From assembly GCF_030253575.1 (NCBI RefSeq), contig NC_080558.1:41669611-41733610 (forward strand): a DNA stretch of 64,000 nucleotides, read 5' to 3'. Position 1 is the first letter of the stretch. Every line of letters starts with the position of its first letter. Of this stretch, positions 35,023 through 46,105 are shown piece after piece. The position numbers and the translations under genes are program-made. Under the pieces are notes generated by a model. It saw only the letters and a list, made by a program, of their open reading frames with translations, did not search any database and was not told the DNA's origin. The stretch is from Rhododendron vialii. Its lineage: Eukaryota; Streptophyta; Magnoliopsida; Ericales; Ericaceae.

Positions 35023-35290
35023 CAGATTGAAGTTAGGGGTTTGAACCAGTTAGGGGTTTAGGGTTAGAACCAATCGGCCTTGTCTCTCCATTTTTTTAAA
35101 TTTCGGTTTCAAAATTTACAACCCACCAACAGTGGATTTACTACTATGTTCTTGAAAAAAAAAATGTTTCAAGAAATTGATGATTTGTTGAAGAAAAAAT
35201 GTATGGGTTTTTTTTTTTTTGTACGGCATTTTTTTTTTTACGAGGTTTAGGGTTCGAACCAATGAGTTGTTGAAAAAAAAGCAGACTTTT
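34498..35290 (+). repeat. Left terminal inverted repeat of the MULE
   Basis: About 790 bp matching the right terminal repeat in inverse orientation. It contains the presumed promoter, an untranslated exon ending at GATCGAAG|GTATCTCT (34970) and a CT microsatellite (34973-35019) just inside the intron. Confidence 0.8.
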
Positions 35291-35899
35291 TTTCGTTTAC
35301 CATTGTTGTTGGATTAGAAATCTTTATTATTCCACTTCTTTTTTTTGCTAAGCAATCTTTATGGGTGTTCTTTTAGTCAGTTCAAATTGAGAGGGTTAGG
35401 GAGTCAAACTTTGGCAAAGGCAATGATTGATTGTTTCATCCTCGTTATGGGTGTTCTTTTAGTTAGTTATTCCTCCTTGTTATGGGCTATTTTCACCCCT
35501 GTTGTAGATCCTGTTTGATTGATAGTTCAGCTATGCCATCCATTCACCTATTATGTACTTTCTTTCTTGGATAAACTATGCACCAAAGAAAACAGATTTT
35601 GGAAGTGGATCAATTTGTGCCTAAGCCTAGTCCATTAACAGTACATAGCAATTGGATGAATATAGGGAAGATTGGCTCTCAATTAATGTTACTCTGCAGC
35701 CAAATTTGAAGTCAATAAACCTTGTTGATTCTTTCTCGTACGTGAGTGGAAAGGAACCAGTTCTACGTATAATGTGTGGTTCAGATGAACCACCCCGAAT
35801 ATCCAGTTCTTTTGTGCACCATTCAACATATTGATGAGTGACATTTTGTTGATTATATGTCATTAGTCCTCTTCATTCTGTGTATGATATCTCAACAGG
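34970..35899 (+). other. 5'-UTR intron of the MULE plus-strand gene
   Basis: Donor GATCGAAG|GTATCTCT (GT at 34971) and acceptor CTCAACAG|GCTGG (exon resumes at 35899), leaving the ATG at 35907 eight bases into exon 2. The untranslated exon lies wholly in the TIR. Predicted from consensus only. Confidence 0.6.
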
Positions 35900-35906
35900 C
35901 TGGAAA

Positions 35907-36215
35907 ATGGGGAAATGGTATGTTGTGTTCGTTGGTCGGGTTCCCGGGGTTTATGACTCCTGGGCGGAAGCTCACGGTCAGATTACCGGCTTTAAGCACA
36001 ATTCCTTTAAAGGTTATGAGACTGAAGCAGAGGCACGAAAAGCTTATTCAACTTATTTGAAGAAGTGTGATGGTTCGTCTAGCAAGGAGTCCGACGGTTC
36101 CCATGACCAACAACCACTTGCACATCAATTGAAAATAGCACTTGAGCAGAGAGATAAGCTTCAAAAGGAGCTGGATGATCTCCGAGAAAAACTTGGTTCT
36201 TTAGCTTTAGGATGA
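35907..36215 (+). CDS. RNase H1 N-terminal (viroplasmin-like) domain protein with coiled coil, MULE-borne
   Basis: 102 residues from the first ATG after the predicted acceptor. Residues 4-50 fit the small hybrid- and dsRNA-binding domain found at the N-terminus of eukaryotic RNase H1 and in caulimovirus viroplasmin: WYVVFVGRVPGVYDSWAEA, Q25, GF (28-29), FK (34-35), Y37 and EARKAY (42-47). Residues 71-97 are heptad-rich and Glu/Lys-rich, likely a coiled coil for oligomerisation. No RNase H catalytic domain follows; the stop is at 36215. The gene lies inside a Mutator-like element, faces the transposase gene and takes its leader from the left TIR, the position of mudrB in maize MuDR. I infer an accessory role in transposition or nucleic-acid binding; the function is unknown. 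A captured host gene fragment is the alternative. Confidence 0.8.
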   Translation: MGKWYVVFVGRVPGVYDSWAEAHGQITGFKHNSFKGYETEAEARKAYSTYLKKCDGSSSKESDGSHDQQPLAHQLKIALEQRDKLQKELDDLREKLGSLALG

Positions 36216-37541
36216 TGGACCTTCTAACCTTATAACATTGACTCTGTTTTTGTTAGTTTGTAACCTTGTTTGGTGGTCTTGTACCACACATTATGCTGTA
36301 ACTTAGTTTGTTGGTACATGTAACTATGTAAGTTGTAACTGTTCTGGACACCTTCGCACTGGAAGTTACCATTTGGTATGAGAAGTTTGTCACTATGGTT
36401 CTATTTAAAATGGTGTATATTGCAGTGGGTGGAACCATAGACAGAAGCCAGGATATTGCAGATTTCTGTTATGTAATTTCTAGATTTTGACTTTTTATTC
36501 TAGGATTACTGGCAATAGACTTCCCTTTTTCATTTTTTAGTATTCAACTTCGTTTATTTGATTTTCAAGGCTTTGACTTGTGATTTCTCGATTTTTAGCT
36601 TTTTACTTTTTCTGATGCGCTGTGGGAATTAAAGCACTTGTTGGGGATTGGAAGGAACTTACATGTGTTTGGATTAAGAGTGTGTGTGGGTTCTATTGAG
36701 TTGTAAAGTTCACTTTTTTGCTGCTGTGTCTATTGATTCACACAGGCTTTTATTCCCTGATTGATTTCTTGTATCTAAAGTTCTTCAAAAATGGCTTTTG
36801 GGTATTGGTCTCTCCTATTTTCTTCCGTTTTGTCTCTAATTATCCAAATAGGTGACTTAGTAGCAGATCTTTTGTTTCTTCTCTATGTATTTGCATCCTA
36901 GCATAACTGGAAAGTTGGGGACCGAATCAAGCTAGTCATAACCAGCCCTATACAAAGTAACAAGATCCCATATTTCCTTCACAGCTTCAGCAAAGTAATT
37001 GACTGTGTTCCCTTGGCATCGAACTAACATTTTAGCATGCAACATACTAATAACTACAGATTGCGGATCCAGTGGACAACCTCTCTCCTCCCCCGTTTCC
37101 AGCACCTAATTTTTACATTATGTATGTACCCAAAACTACTACTACTGAAAACTGTAGATTGCCCAGGCAAACACACTTCACTAACTTTGAAGAAACTAAA
37201 ACCTAACTTACAACAAATTGATTAGACAAACACAAGTCCCACAATTACAAAAAAAAAATACACAAGTCGTTTAACTTAAAAAAAAAAAAAAACAAGTCCC
37301 ACAATTAAAATTACAATTCGTCGATCTTCCATGTCAGTACAACCTCTAACTAATTTAAGTCTCTCTATTGCCTGGCCATTTTATCCATCTCCATTTCTGC
37401 AAGACCTCTTCTTCTCACGAGTCATTTTTCCATCCCTGAAGCACGAATAGATCATAAAATGAATAAAAGAAAGAAAAAATGCAAACACTTGTAACAATTA
37501 AAATTTAAACAATTAATAATAACTGCAAACACTTACAATCT
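36216..37541. other. Intergenic region between the two convergent MULE genes
   Basis: About 1.3 kb without credible coding sequence. It must hold the 3' ends of both convergent transcripts. A short repeated phrase ACAAGTCCCACAATTA occurs at 37230 and 37290. Confidence 0.5.
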
Positions 37542-39904
37542 TCACTCATTGTCAGTGTCGTCCTCATCGTCGTCCTCATCATTCAACCTAGTATATTGTG
37601 AAGACCTAAGAAAAAAAAAACATGAACATACTTACATTCGGTATAGCAATATGATTTAAATTTTACATTAACATACGTAGATGCATACACGTACATGTTC
37701 AGAAGTTTTGGACAGTTCCTTTTGTCATGTGATTGCCCTGTTAACCCACAACCATTACATTTCCTTAATGCCTTGACAGCCTTCTCTTTTCCTCCTTTAA
37801 GTCGTTTACCACAACCCTTTGCCCTGACTAGAAGTGGTTCTTTATAAGTAAGTTGGCTTCCAAGAGAGACAGGAACACGAATGCCACTCCCTTCGCCATC
37901 TTCGCGAGAAATTTTCATGAGTGCAACCTTTTTTGTAACTGATTCCAAAGCTTCTTCCAAAACTTGTGTTCCCTCTTCAGTTAATAGGGCGTCATCAACT
38001 ACATTTGAAAATAGTTGGAAAACACGTTGTCGCCTCATTAATATTGAATTGCCACATAATTCTTTCCCCCTTTCCCCACCCAAGTCATCCAAAACCCTGC
38101 TAGCTTTTGCTGCAACAGTCCACCTTTGCAATATGTACTGATCAGACAGTGCCATAATCTGCATTCTAGCAAAATAGGCTAGCATGTGCCGACATGGAAT
38201 TCCTTCGAATTCAAACATTTTACAACTACAGCTGACATAATTTGATGACTTATTTACCAAAATCTCACGAAATCTCGAACCTTCTATTTCTGCCCTCTGA
38301 ACATTCCACAAACAACGATGTTCATCCTCATCCGTCTTCGTAAACACATAAGCATCCTTCTGATGGATTTCCCTTTGAAATTTGTAAAAAATAGTCCTCG
38401 TATATAATTCACTCATTCTCTTTTCCAACAACCACGAGGTTTTCAACACAGGCTTCTCATTCACATCTTTATGATCTAAATCCAATTCATTATGCCGTAA
38501 ATTTGAAAGTGCTCTATCAAACCGTGTCACAAACTCCAACAATGAATTTTTCTTAGACACGTACCTCTTGAAGAATGCATGATCACTTTCACTTCTTTGA
38601 CTACTTGTCATATGGGCTGAGAAGATGTGTTTCGTATAGGCAGGAATCCATCTCGCACGGATTGTGTACATGTCATTTAACCATTCATTGCTGGACAATT
38701 GTGCTTTTTGCACAATCTCTAACCATCTTGCTTCAAACTCATCTGGGTTCTCAGAATTCCATATACATTTTTTAAACTCCTCATAATGTTGTACATATGC
38801 AAGTGCACCTAGTTTTTGAGAAAATTTATTCACAATGTGCCAAATGCATAACCTGTGATAGGTATTTGGAAGTGTAGAAGCAATTGCTTTTGCCATTGCC
38901 GGATCCTGATCTGTTATGATCATTTGGGGTGGGCCTCCTGGCATTGCTTTCAACCATTCTTTAAAAAACCACTCAAATGACTCACAAGTTTCATCACTTA
39001 AAAATGCACACCCAAAAAGCGTTGTCTGCCCATGGTGATTAACCCCTACTATGGGTGCGAAGATCAAAGAATATTTATTTGTGTCGTAGGTACTATCAAA
39101 CACCACCACGTCTCCAAAATACTTGTATGACTTTCTACAAGTCGTATCGGCCCAAAAACAATGCGTCATCCTCTGCTCATCATCTGTCTCGAATGTAAAC
39201 GCAAACCCGGAATTCTTTTCTTTTTCACTCTGCAAATACTCATATATCATATTCCCATCATGTCCATCTACTAATTTCTTCTTATCCCTTCTGTCATTGT
39301 AAAGATCTTTTTTTGTAAATCCAACATTTTGAAGACCTCCATTTTGCAACTCCAAAATACTCATTTGTTGAAAGGGTGGCACATTGGCGTCTCCAAGTTG
39401 TTGCATTAAACACTTTTGGACAGGTGTCACTTTACGATGAGAGTGCAAAAGATGCACCTTCATTGGGGTCGTTAGAGGGTGATTATGACCCTCGACAAAT
39501 TGGGAGACTTCATATCCTTCACCTCTCCTCACAACGGTCACTTTTGCAGGACAATCCTCTCTAATTATACCCCGTTTGTGTTTTATGGGCCTAGTAGTTG
39601 TTGGTTGTTTCTTCCCTTGTTTGAAACAAACAAACTCCTTCCTAGTGGTTTGACCATCCGTATTACTCTTGCTTGAATGGACTCGCACACTAAATCCTCC
39701 GTGATATGCATAATTGTTGTAGAATGTATAAACTTCCTCTAAGTTGGCAAACTGTTGTTCAATTTTCGGTATGAATTCGTCTTTAACTTGAGGATTGATA
39801 AGTACCTCTGAAGAATTCGCGGAAGATTGAACCGGATTTTCAGATGATTGAGCTGGTAAAGATGGCAACAGTGATGATAGTTGTATATCATCCAACGACT
39901 GCAT
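37542..39904 (-). CDS. MULE transposase, FAR1 type, 757 residues, two coding exons
   Basis: Catalyses cut-and-paste transposition in the nucleus. The start is the ATG at 39904 (MQSLDD), one base after a strong acceptor (TTTCATTTTGTAG), so the in-frame ATG at 39952 is probably intronic. Domains: FAR1/WRKY-GCM1-like DNA-binding domain about 53-145 (C93, C118, H140, H142); DDE core with FD270STY, TD332QD and E439 in SQRSES; SWIM zinc finger C559-x-C561-x9-C571-x-H573; C-terminal zinc knuckle C716-x2-C719-x6-H726-x4-C731. The uninterrupted frame runs to 37583. I prefer splicing 37695 (AACAT|GTACGTG) to 37605 (TTTCTTAG|GTCTTC), which gives a short Asp/Glu-rich tail ending at 37542. All catalytic residues are present. 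The TIR and target-duplication context argues for a transposon gene, not a domesticated FAR1-related factor. The leader exon lies in the right TIR. Confidence 0.9.
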
Positions 39905-40264
39905 CCTACAAAATGAAAGAGAAAACAATAAACAAAATAGGAATTTGTCCAATAATTATACTAGCAAAGAAAACAAAATTGTGGAGAAATTTATTCTACA
40001 AAACTCGCACTGTTGTAACTCTCTTGAAAATCTTGCAGACCTAGATAGGACATATTTTCATTATCTGGCCTCTTATACAACATGTTCACTTAAATGGATA
40101 GACAGCTAGATGTCTAATGATTTATGTAGATCTTGTACAGTTGTATGCATGTTCCAAAAGGCCAAATATTTCAGACCACTTCAAGTAATGATTCTCACCC
40201 TCCCGGATCATATTTACCCAATCAATATGATAGTATATGCGAGTGAATAACAAAGGCAGTGTCA

Positions 40265-40523
40265 AGTCTGGTTTTTTTTCAAAAACTCATTGGTTTGAAC
40301 TCTAAATCCCATACAAAAAAAAATAGCCGTACATTTTTTCTTCAACAAATCATCGATTTCTTAAAAAAAAAATGAACAATTTTTTTTCAAGAACATGGTA
40401 GCTAGTAAATCCACTGTTGGTGGGTTGTAAATTTTGAAATAGAAATCTAAAAAAATGGAGAGACAAGGCTGATTGGTTCGAACCCTAAACCCCTAACTGG
40501 TTCGAAACCCTAACTTCAATCAG

Positions 40524-40587
<64 letters not shown>

Positions 40588-40642
40588 TCGATCTTCGGTT
40601 CTTCTTCGTGAGAGAGATACCTTCGATCTCCTGTTCTTCTTC
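40265..40642 (-). repeat. Inner part of right MULE terminal inverted repeat
   Basis: Read on the minus strand this matches 34760-35290: the exon end GATCGAAG|GTCTCTCT (near 40585), a long GA/CT microsatellite (40529-40584) and the CCCACCAACAGTGGATTTAC block. It was separated from the outer part (42641-42896) by insertion of an LTR. Confidence 0.8.
40529..40584. repeat. GA microsatellite in the right MULE TIR intron
   Basis: About 28 GA dinucleotides in the inverse position of the CT run at 34973-35019, directly after the untranslated exon donor of each MULE gene. Confidence 0.95.
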
Positions 40643-40647
40643 GTTCT

Positions 40648-42635
40648 TGTAGACACCCCATTCTGGACTGTCCAGATAACGTTATTTGTCGATCTTATAT
40701 TTCCCCAATGATGATTTTAGTCGAAAACAGTTTAAGGACAAAGGTGTGGTCGAGCTTTGAGCGTCCCGAACCTCTCTCAAACACCTTTCAAAACCCTTCA
40801 AACCAGAGCCAAACAGCCCCAGCAAAACCCAATTGGCATACGCCAGTGTCCTGGAGGCGTACGCCAGTTATCTGCCACGTGTCAGTCATCGACCAGTGGC
40901 TTAGCTTTTACTGGCGCACGCCATTTACAAGTGGCGCACGCCAGTCAAACCCAGTCAAATCAACTTTATTCAGCAACTTGGGCGGGACTTTTGTGCCACC
41001 CTGACGTCGGCTACAGTGTCCCTGATGATAGCTTTCGGCAGGGGCGTTCCCTCTCTCTCCTACACCCCCCATCAAGGCAAGTCCCATGCATTTAATGCAT
41101 GGGAGGCTCCAACCTTGCCTTAGCCAGCCAAACAGGCCTTAGCACCTAACTGATCTCAGTCTTCCCCCCCCTATAAATACCCCCCTTGCATTCATTTGCA
41201 AGGGGTTGGCCTCATTAAGAAGTAGAAGCTCTCTCCTTCCTCCTTTCTTGCTCTCTATCCCTTTTTCTTCCATTGAAAGAGAAAAGAAAACAGCCCACTT
41301 CCACACACCCTGCTGACATCCAGCCACCATCTAAGCTTCCATCTCCAAGCTTTAAAGTTCAATACCACCTTCAATCCTCAAACAAAAAGGTATACCACCC
41401 TTGTGTCCCTTTCTGTTTTTGGCCCCTGAGGGGAACCAGTGAGGCCCAGGCTAGTAAGTAATACTAGTCCTGGCCTCAAACTGGCAAAATACGACAAACG
41501 TATGAGGTGATACATGGCGCACGCCAGTAACCATATGCCGTACGCCAGTCATGGTAGAACGAGCACTACTGGCGTGGGGATCATGGATCGTCATTCCTCT
41601 TATTTTATCTTTCTGTCAGTCACCCTTGCATGCTAAATAACCAGCTTACCGCTTTCTGTATATTTAGAACTGTTTAGATGTAGTAGTTAATACTCGCTTC
41701 TTATCTGCTCAAAAGGCCCCTGGGATCCTTCTGGTCATGCTCCAGAGCCCAGATGATGCAAAAGCCAAGCACTGGATTAGGGTCCAACGTGCGTACGACA
41801 GTCCATGACTGGCGTACGGCAGTTAAAGCTAGGATCCAGTGGCTGGCCCTTTGCATCTTAGTTCAATCCTGGCCTCCTTTCTGTCCCCACATTGTTTAGG
41901 GGGTTTCCTGTTTATTTTCATGGCTTCAAGCCATCTCATCTGTCTGTAAATGTATATATCCTGCTTATTTAACTGCATGGTTTGTCCTGGGTGTGCGCTG
42001 GTCCCTTTCCAGAGCCCAGAGGATTGCAAATAGGGACTGTGAAGCTTAACAAGTGGAGTACGCCAGTTATGAGGTGGCGTGCGCATGTACAATCAGCATG
42101 CAGTGGCTCGGCCAGTGCATGCTGACGGAACCTGCTTACGTTCCTTCAGGGCAGCGTACTTCAGTTTATTCAAGCTACTCAGTACTTGTTCTCAATCTAT
42201 GTTTAGCATTGTAATCAAAATCATCCATAAACATTTTGTCGCCTAATTGCAACTTGTTAAAGTTTTAACTCCCCATTAACTGTTCCCCCGCCCTAACTGG
42301 CTAAAAAATGATCAAATGAGAGAAAAATGCAAATGTTTTATAAAACGCCCGAGTAGAGACCGATCTCCGGATTGGGCGAGAGGGGTGCCATAAAACCCTT
42401 CCCCTCTCGTAACATGGCTCCCGAACCTCAGATATCGAAGGTGACGACGGACCGGTCTACGCCTTTTCAAAATCAAACAAACGTGGCAAACGTTTTTTTC
42501 GAGTTCGGTTCCTTGGGTGCTCCTACCGCTAAAACCCGAGTGGCGACTCCGAATCGAGGCGTTTCGCCGCGCTCTTCCAACAAAAAGGGCCGCGCCCAAT
42601 TTTACGAATAAAATTTCCGGGGGCGCGTGCCCACA
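40648..42635 (+). mobile_element. Solo LTR (1,988 bp) inserted in the right MULE TIR
   Basis: Begins TGTAGACACCCC and ends CGCGTGCCCACA, with the 5-bp target duplication GTTCT on both sides (40643-40647 and 42636-42640). No internal retroelement sequence remains, so it is a solo LTR left by recombination. Length and ends suggest a Ty3-gypsy Tat/Ogre-like element (inference). It carries a TATA box and about ten variants of a palindromic motif described in the findings. Confidence 0.85.
41172..41179 (+). promoter_or_regulatory. TATA box within the solo LTR
   Basis: TATAAATA in a C-rich context (CCCCCTATAAATACCCCCC), well placed for an LTR promoter about 525 bp from its start. Confidence 0.55.
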
Positions 42636-42640
42636 GTTCT

Positions 42641-42896
42641 TCGTTCGTGTTCTCTGAATCGCCTCCCTTTCTCTCTCTACGTGTGAACTGTGGAATGAAG
42701 GAAAGGCCACGGAAACCCCCATTTTGTTATGACTCGTTTCCATATAAGACCCGTTTTCAGATACCTGAAGCTATTTGAGTGACTTTGACCCGCGAATTTG
42801 GAGTTTTAGATCTTGGCCGTTGGATCTAATCCAACGGCTACGAAAGAGGTCCGCATTTTATGTTAAATTGCGGTGGTCCGTGTAGGAGCTGGACCG
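42641..42896 (-). repeat. Outer part of right MULE terminal inverted repeat
   Basis: Inverse copy of 34498-34753 with only a handful of substitutions visible. It is separated from the inner part by the solo LTR. Confidence 0.9.
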
Positions 42897-42905
42897 TATT
42901 AACAT
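42897..42905 (+). repeat. 9-bp target duplication, right copy (TATTAACAT)
   Basis: Identical to 34489-34497. It is followed by the right end of the host Stowaway MITE (about 42906-42933). Confidence 0.9.
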
Positions 42906-42934
42906 AAACTCTCATTTATAAACGGAGGGAGTAA

Positions 42935-44199
42935 AATACAAGAACAACAAGTCTAGCAACACAACTTTAAAAAATAACTAAGAACTAGGCCTATCAATTG
43001 GTCGGATCTGATTCGGGTCCGACAAATTCGAATCCAATCCGAATCCGATAAGACTCGAATCCAAAAAATCCGGACCCGATCCGAATCCGATCCGAAATTT
43101 TTTTACTTCAAAAATTTTTCTAAAAAAAATACAAATACAAATACAAGTTTAAAATAAAAATACAACTTCTTATCCCTTTTTTTTCAAAATAAAAAATTTA
43201 CAGTTTTCTTTAAAAAATTAAAATAAATAAAGTTCGAATCGAATTGATAACAGATATAATCCAATCCAAATCCGATCCATATTTGGATTACTGGATTTAG
43301 ATTATCGGATCAACATTATCGGGTTCGGATCGAATTCGGAATGGATTTTTCAAGTAGATCCATGTGCATCCCATGGTTTCAGATACAGTTATGCTTTAAA
43401 GTTGTGCATGTAACATTATTCATACAAACAAAATTTCTAGCTTTTTTTTTTTAGCTTAATTTCATTTGGATTATTTTTTTATCCTTATTTAAATTTTTTT
43501 TACACTTGCGTTTTAAAGTTGTGTCCGAAGTTGTGTTGCTAAACTTATTGGGCTTGTATTTTAAGTTTTTTTTCTTTTTTCCCTTGTGTTTTGACTTGTT
43601 GCTAGACTTGTTGGGCCTATATCCATTCCACTCAACGTTTTCTCTAACTTTTAGTTTTGATCTTATTTGAATTTTCTTCGTGTTTGTTAGTTTTGCATCT
43701 CATTTTTTTGATTTTCTGATTCATCTCGTCAAGACGAATCGAAAAAGCAATTTTTTTTTTACTTTTACCCAAATATTTTGAGAAATACTAATTTTTACAA
43801 AATAGGAAGACTTTTTTGAATTTTTTTAACTTAAAAGTGGTTATTTTTTAAATTAAATATTTGGGTAAAAGTGAATTTTTTTTTACTTTTTTGATTCGTC
43901 TCGTCTCGTCGAGACGAAGCAACAAGTTATAAAAGTTTAGCAAAAAACTAACAAATGCGAAAAAAATCAAATAATAAAATTAAAAGCTACTCCTATTAAA
44001 AAAAGTTAAATTGAATGGTAATAAGTTGGCGTCGCCCCCACAAATTCAGAAAAAAATTATTACCGATATTGGATTAAGCTGATTTTTTATAGGGCTCCAT
44101 AAAAAAACATTTTAAAAATAATAAACGGTTCGAATTATCTTTGTGAGACCCGAGATGGGCCCACAAAACCCATATGTATATGGTTTGTACAAACTCATA
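42935..44199. other. Gene-free stretch with ATCCGAATCCGA-rich repeat
   Basis: No gene. 43000-43110 and 43255-43345 are dominated by variants of ATCCGAATCCGAT in both orientations. The rest is T- or A-rich, including an inverted pair around TTTTTACTTTTACCCAAATA (43750) and its complement near 43860. Confidence 0.5.
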
Positions 44200-44481
44200 C
44201 TCCCTCCGTCCATTTTTAAGTGTCCAGCTTCGTAATTTCAATTTATTAAAAAAATATGATCATTACACATTTTACATCAACTTTTACCTCCACTTTCCCT
44301 ACTTACCCTTTATGGAGGTATCATCATTACACTTTTACTCATTAATTTTTCAAAATGAAATATACTTTTAGGAGCAAAATAGAAAATGTATCAACTTTTA
44401 CCCACTAACTTTACAAAATGAACATTTATTAAGGGACAACCCAAAATAAAATATTGGACTTTAAAAAGGGGATGGAGGGAG
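44200..44481. mobile_element. Stowaway MITE
   Basis: Flanked by TA (44198-44199 and 44482-44483). The ends are CTCCCTCCGTCCATTTTTAA and AAAAAGGGGATGGAGGGAG. The interior (CTTTACAAAATGAACATTTATTAAGGGAC) is the inverse of the copy at 20640-20909. 282 bp, non-coding. Confidence 0.85.
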
Positions 44482-44483
44482 TA

Positions 44484-46100
44484 TATACCTTTAGTAATCC
44501 TTTTAGTCTTTTTGAGAGTCCGTAACACTTTTTAATAGATTATATCTTGCATGATCAAGAAAAAAAATCCACTTGGATATTCAATTGGTCCCATTCCGTT
44601 TAAGATTTCTTACAGTATTTTTTAAAAATACGTATTTTTCAAGTCATTCTCTCACAATACATCATCTTTAATTTAAAAAATAAATACTTATTTGAAAACT
44701 AAGTAATTATTTTAACCAGTGAAACAGAAGGAATTGATGAAACTAACTTATTTTAACTAGTAAAACGGAAGGATGTGTTCCACCAAATTAAAATAAATAT
44801 TTATTTTACACTTTCTTTTTAATTATCCACACTCTTTTTTTTATCCACAAAATACAATATTGTCCTTGAATATGTAAAAAAATGTATTGAATAAAGGACA
44901 ATATAGTAAATTCAAGTTAATAAAAACAAAAAAAAAAAAGAGTGTGAATTGTAAAGAGGTGAGTGTGAAAATCAATTCCCTATTTTTTAAATTAAATGTG
45001 ATGTATTGTGAAAAATAATATGTCTCGTAAAACAAGAAATAAATGCTTAAAAAATAAGAATCTTAGTGGAATCAGGCCACGTCTACGGTTGCCCGTTGTT
45101 CGCGGTTCGGTTTTGGGCGGATCAGTTTGCTTCTTAGGTAGATTTGCATCCACCAAATTGTTGTTTCTCCATCCGCAATCGTCTATGAGTGTTTCACGGT
45201 TCTGTTCGATTTGCAGATTAGGCAGTTCGGCTTGGTTGGTTTGAGCGGATTTAAAAACAGTCTAAGTACCTCAAAAAAATCTAAAAAGTTTCCAAAACTT
45301 TGCATATGTAAAAATGTTACATTACTCAAGAAACATTTCTTAAAATAAAACACGTTTATATCTGTTCTAAAATGCTATTTGAAACCCAAAACTCAAAGAG
45401 CAAAACACACACATTCAAACTTACCTCATCCACCATCCGTCAGTGAGTGTTGTTCGGTCGGATCGGTTTGGATGCAATTTGGACGGATCTAAGCTTGCAA
45501 ATTATTTTTTTATAAATACCAAAATTTTAAAAGTTAGTAGTACAATAAAACATCCTACCACTCCCTATTGTCCCAAGACTAGTAAATAATTTTTCGTATT
45601 GACATAACATTAAAATTTCTATGTCAATAACAAGCAGCATCGTATGTGGAGTACTGTCGGACTTACCAATACTATTATGATGAGAGACTAAAGGCTAATA
45701 GTTTATTGTGAAGGGTTTAACTTTTTGTCACATTTTTTTTAATTTTTACTTTGGGTGGATTGGGCGCATCCGATCCGCTCGCAACGGATTGTTATTTTTT
45801 CCATCCACTTCCATCCATCACATACTTCTGTTTGGTTCACGGACGGATCGGTTTGGACAGATTGGTTGGTTTCAGCGATTCGGTTAATCCGTTAAGCAGC
45901 CTTCGGGTAAACCCGGATCCATTAACCCATCCTCTAGTTTGACCCGTCTGGACCAAAACCTCTCTCTCTCTAACCCATCCTCCAGTTTGACCCGTGTGGA
46001 CCAAAACCCCTCTCTCTCTCTCTCTCCTTTTCCCGACGTACTTCATACTCTGCAGTAAACGATTCGCCCGCTCTGGTGTTGGAGTCTTCGTCGTTGCCTT
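44484..46100. other. Gene-free stretch upstream of ERH
   Basis: No gene. It contains a foldback around 44810-44970 (ATCCACACTC...GAGTGTGAAT), a Tourist-like terminus AATCTTAGTGGAATCAGGCC near 45058, and GGTTCGG/GGACGGATC-rich repeats at 45090-45240, 45450-45490 and 45765-45890. The phrase AACCCATCCTCCAGTTTGACCCG occurs twice in tandem (45923 and 45971) just upstream of ERH. Confidence 0.45.
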
Positions 46101-46105
46101 TCAAC

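Larger units (their letters stand above)
34498..42896. mobile_element. Mutator-like element (MULE), 8.4 kb, two convergent genes
   Basis: The left end (A)CGGTCCAGCTCCTACACGG and the right end CCGTGTAGGAGCTGGACCG are inverted repeats. The left repeat extends to about 35290. The right repeat is 42896-42641, continued after a solo LTR at 40642-40265, and the two are nearly identical over their outer 250 bp. The left repeat holds about 170 bp (near 34775-34945) not present on the right. A perfect 9-bp target duplication flanks the unit. It encodes a complete DDE transposase on the minus strand and a small RNase H1 N-terminal-domain protein on the plus strand, facing each other. Near-identical outer TIRs and open frames suggest fairly recent activity, but the solo LTR now breaks one TIR. 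Confidence 0.9.

Noticed and set aside
37542-39904. Annotation as a domesticated FAR1-related host transcription factor
   Set aside because: All catalytic acidic residues are present, and the gene sits between long TIRs with a perfect 9-bp target duplication, so a transposon gene fits better.
37583-39952. Transposase start at the ATG at 39952 (789-residue reading)
   Set aside because: The first 16 residues lie upstream of a strong splice acceptor and look like translated intron. The ATG at 39904 directly follows the acceptor and begins family-like sequence.
43000-43350. Possible satellite array (ATCCGA repeats)
   Set aside because: The motif is irregular, occurs in both orientations and has no fixed period; more like a decayed transposon terminus.
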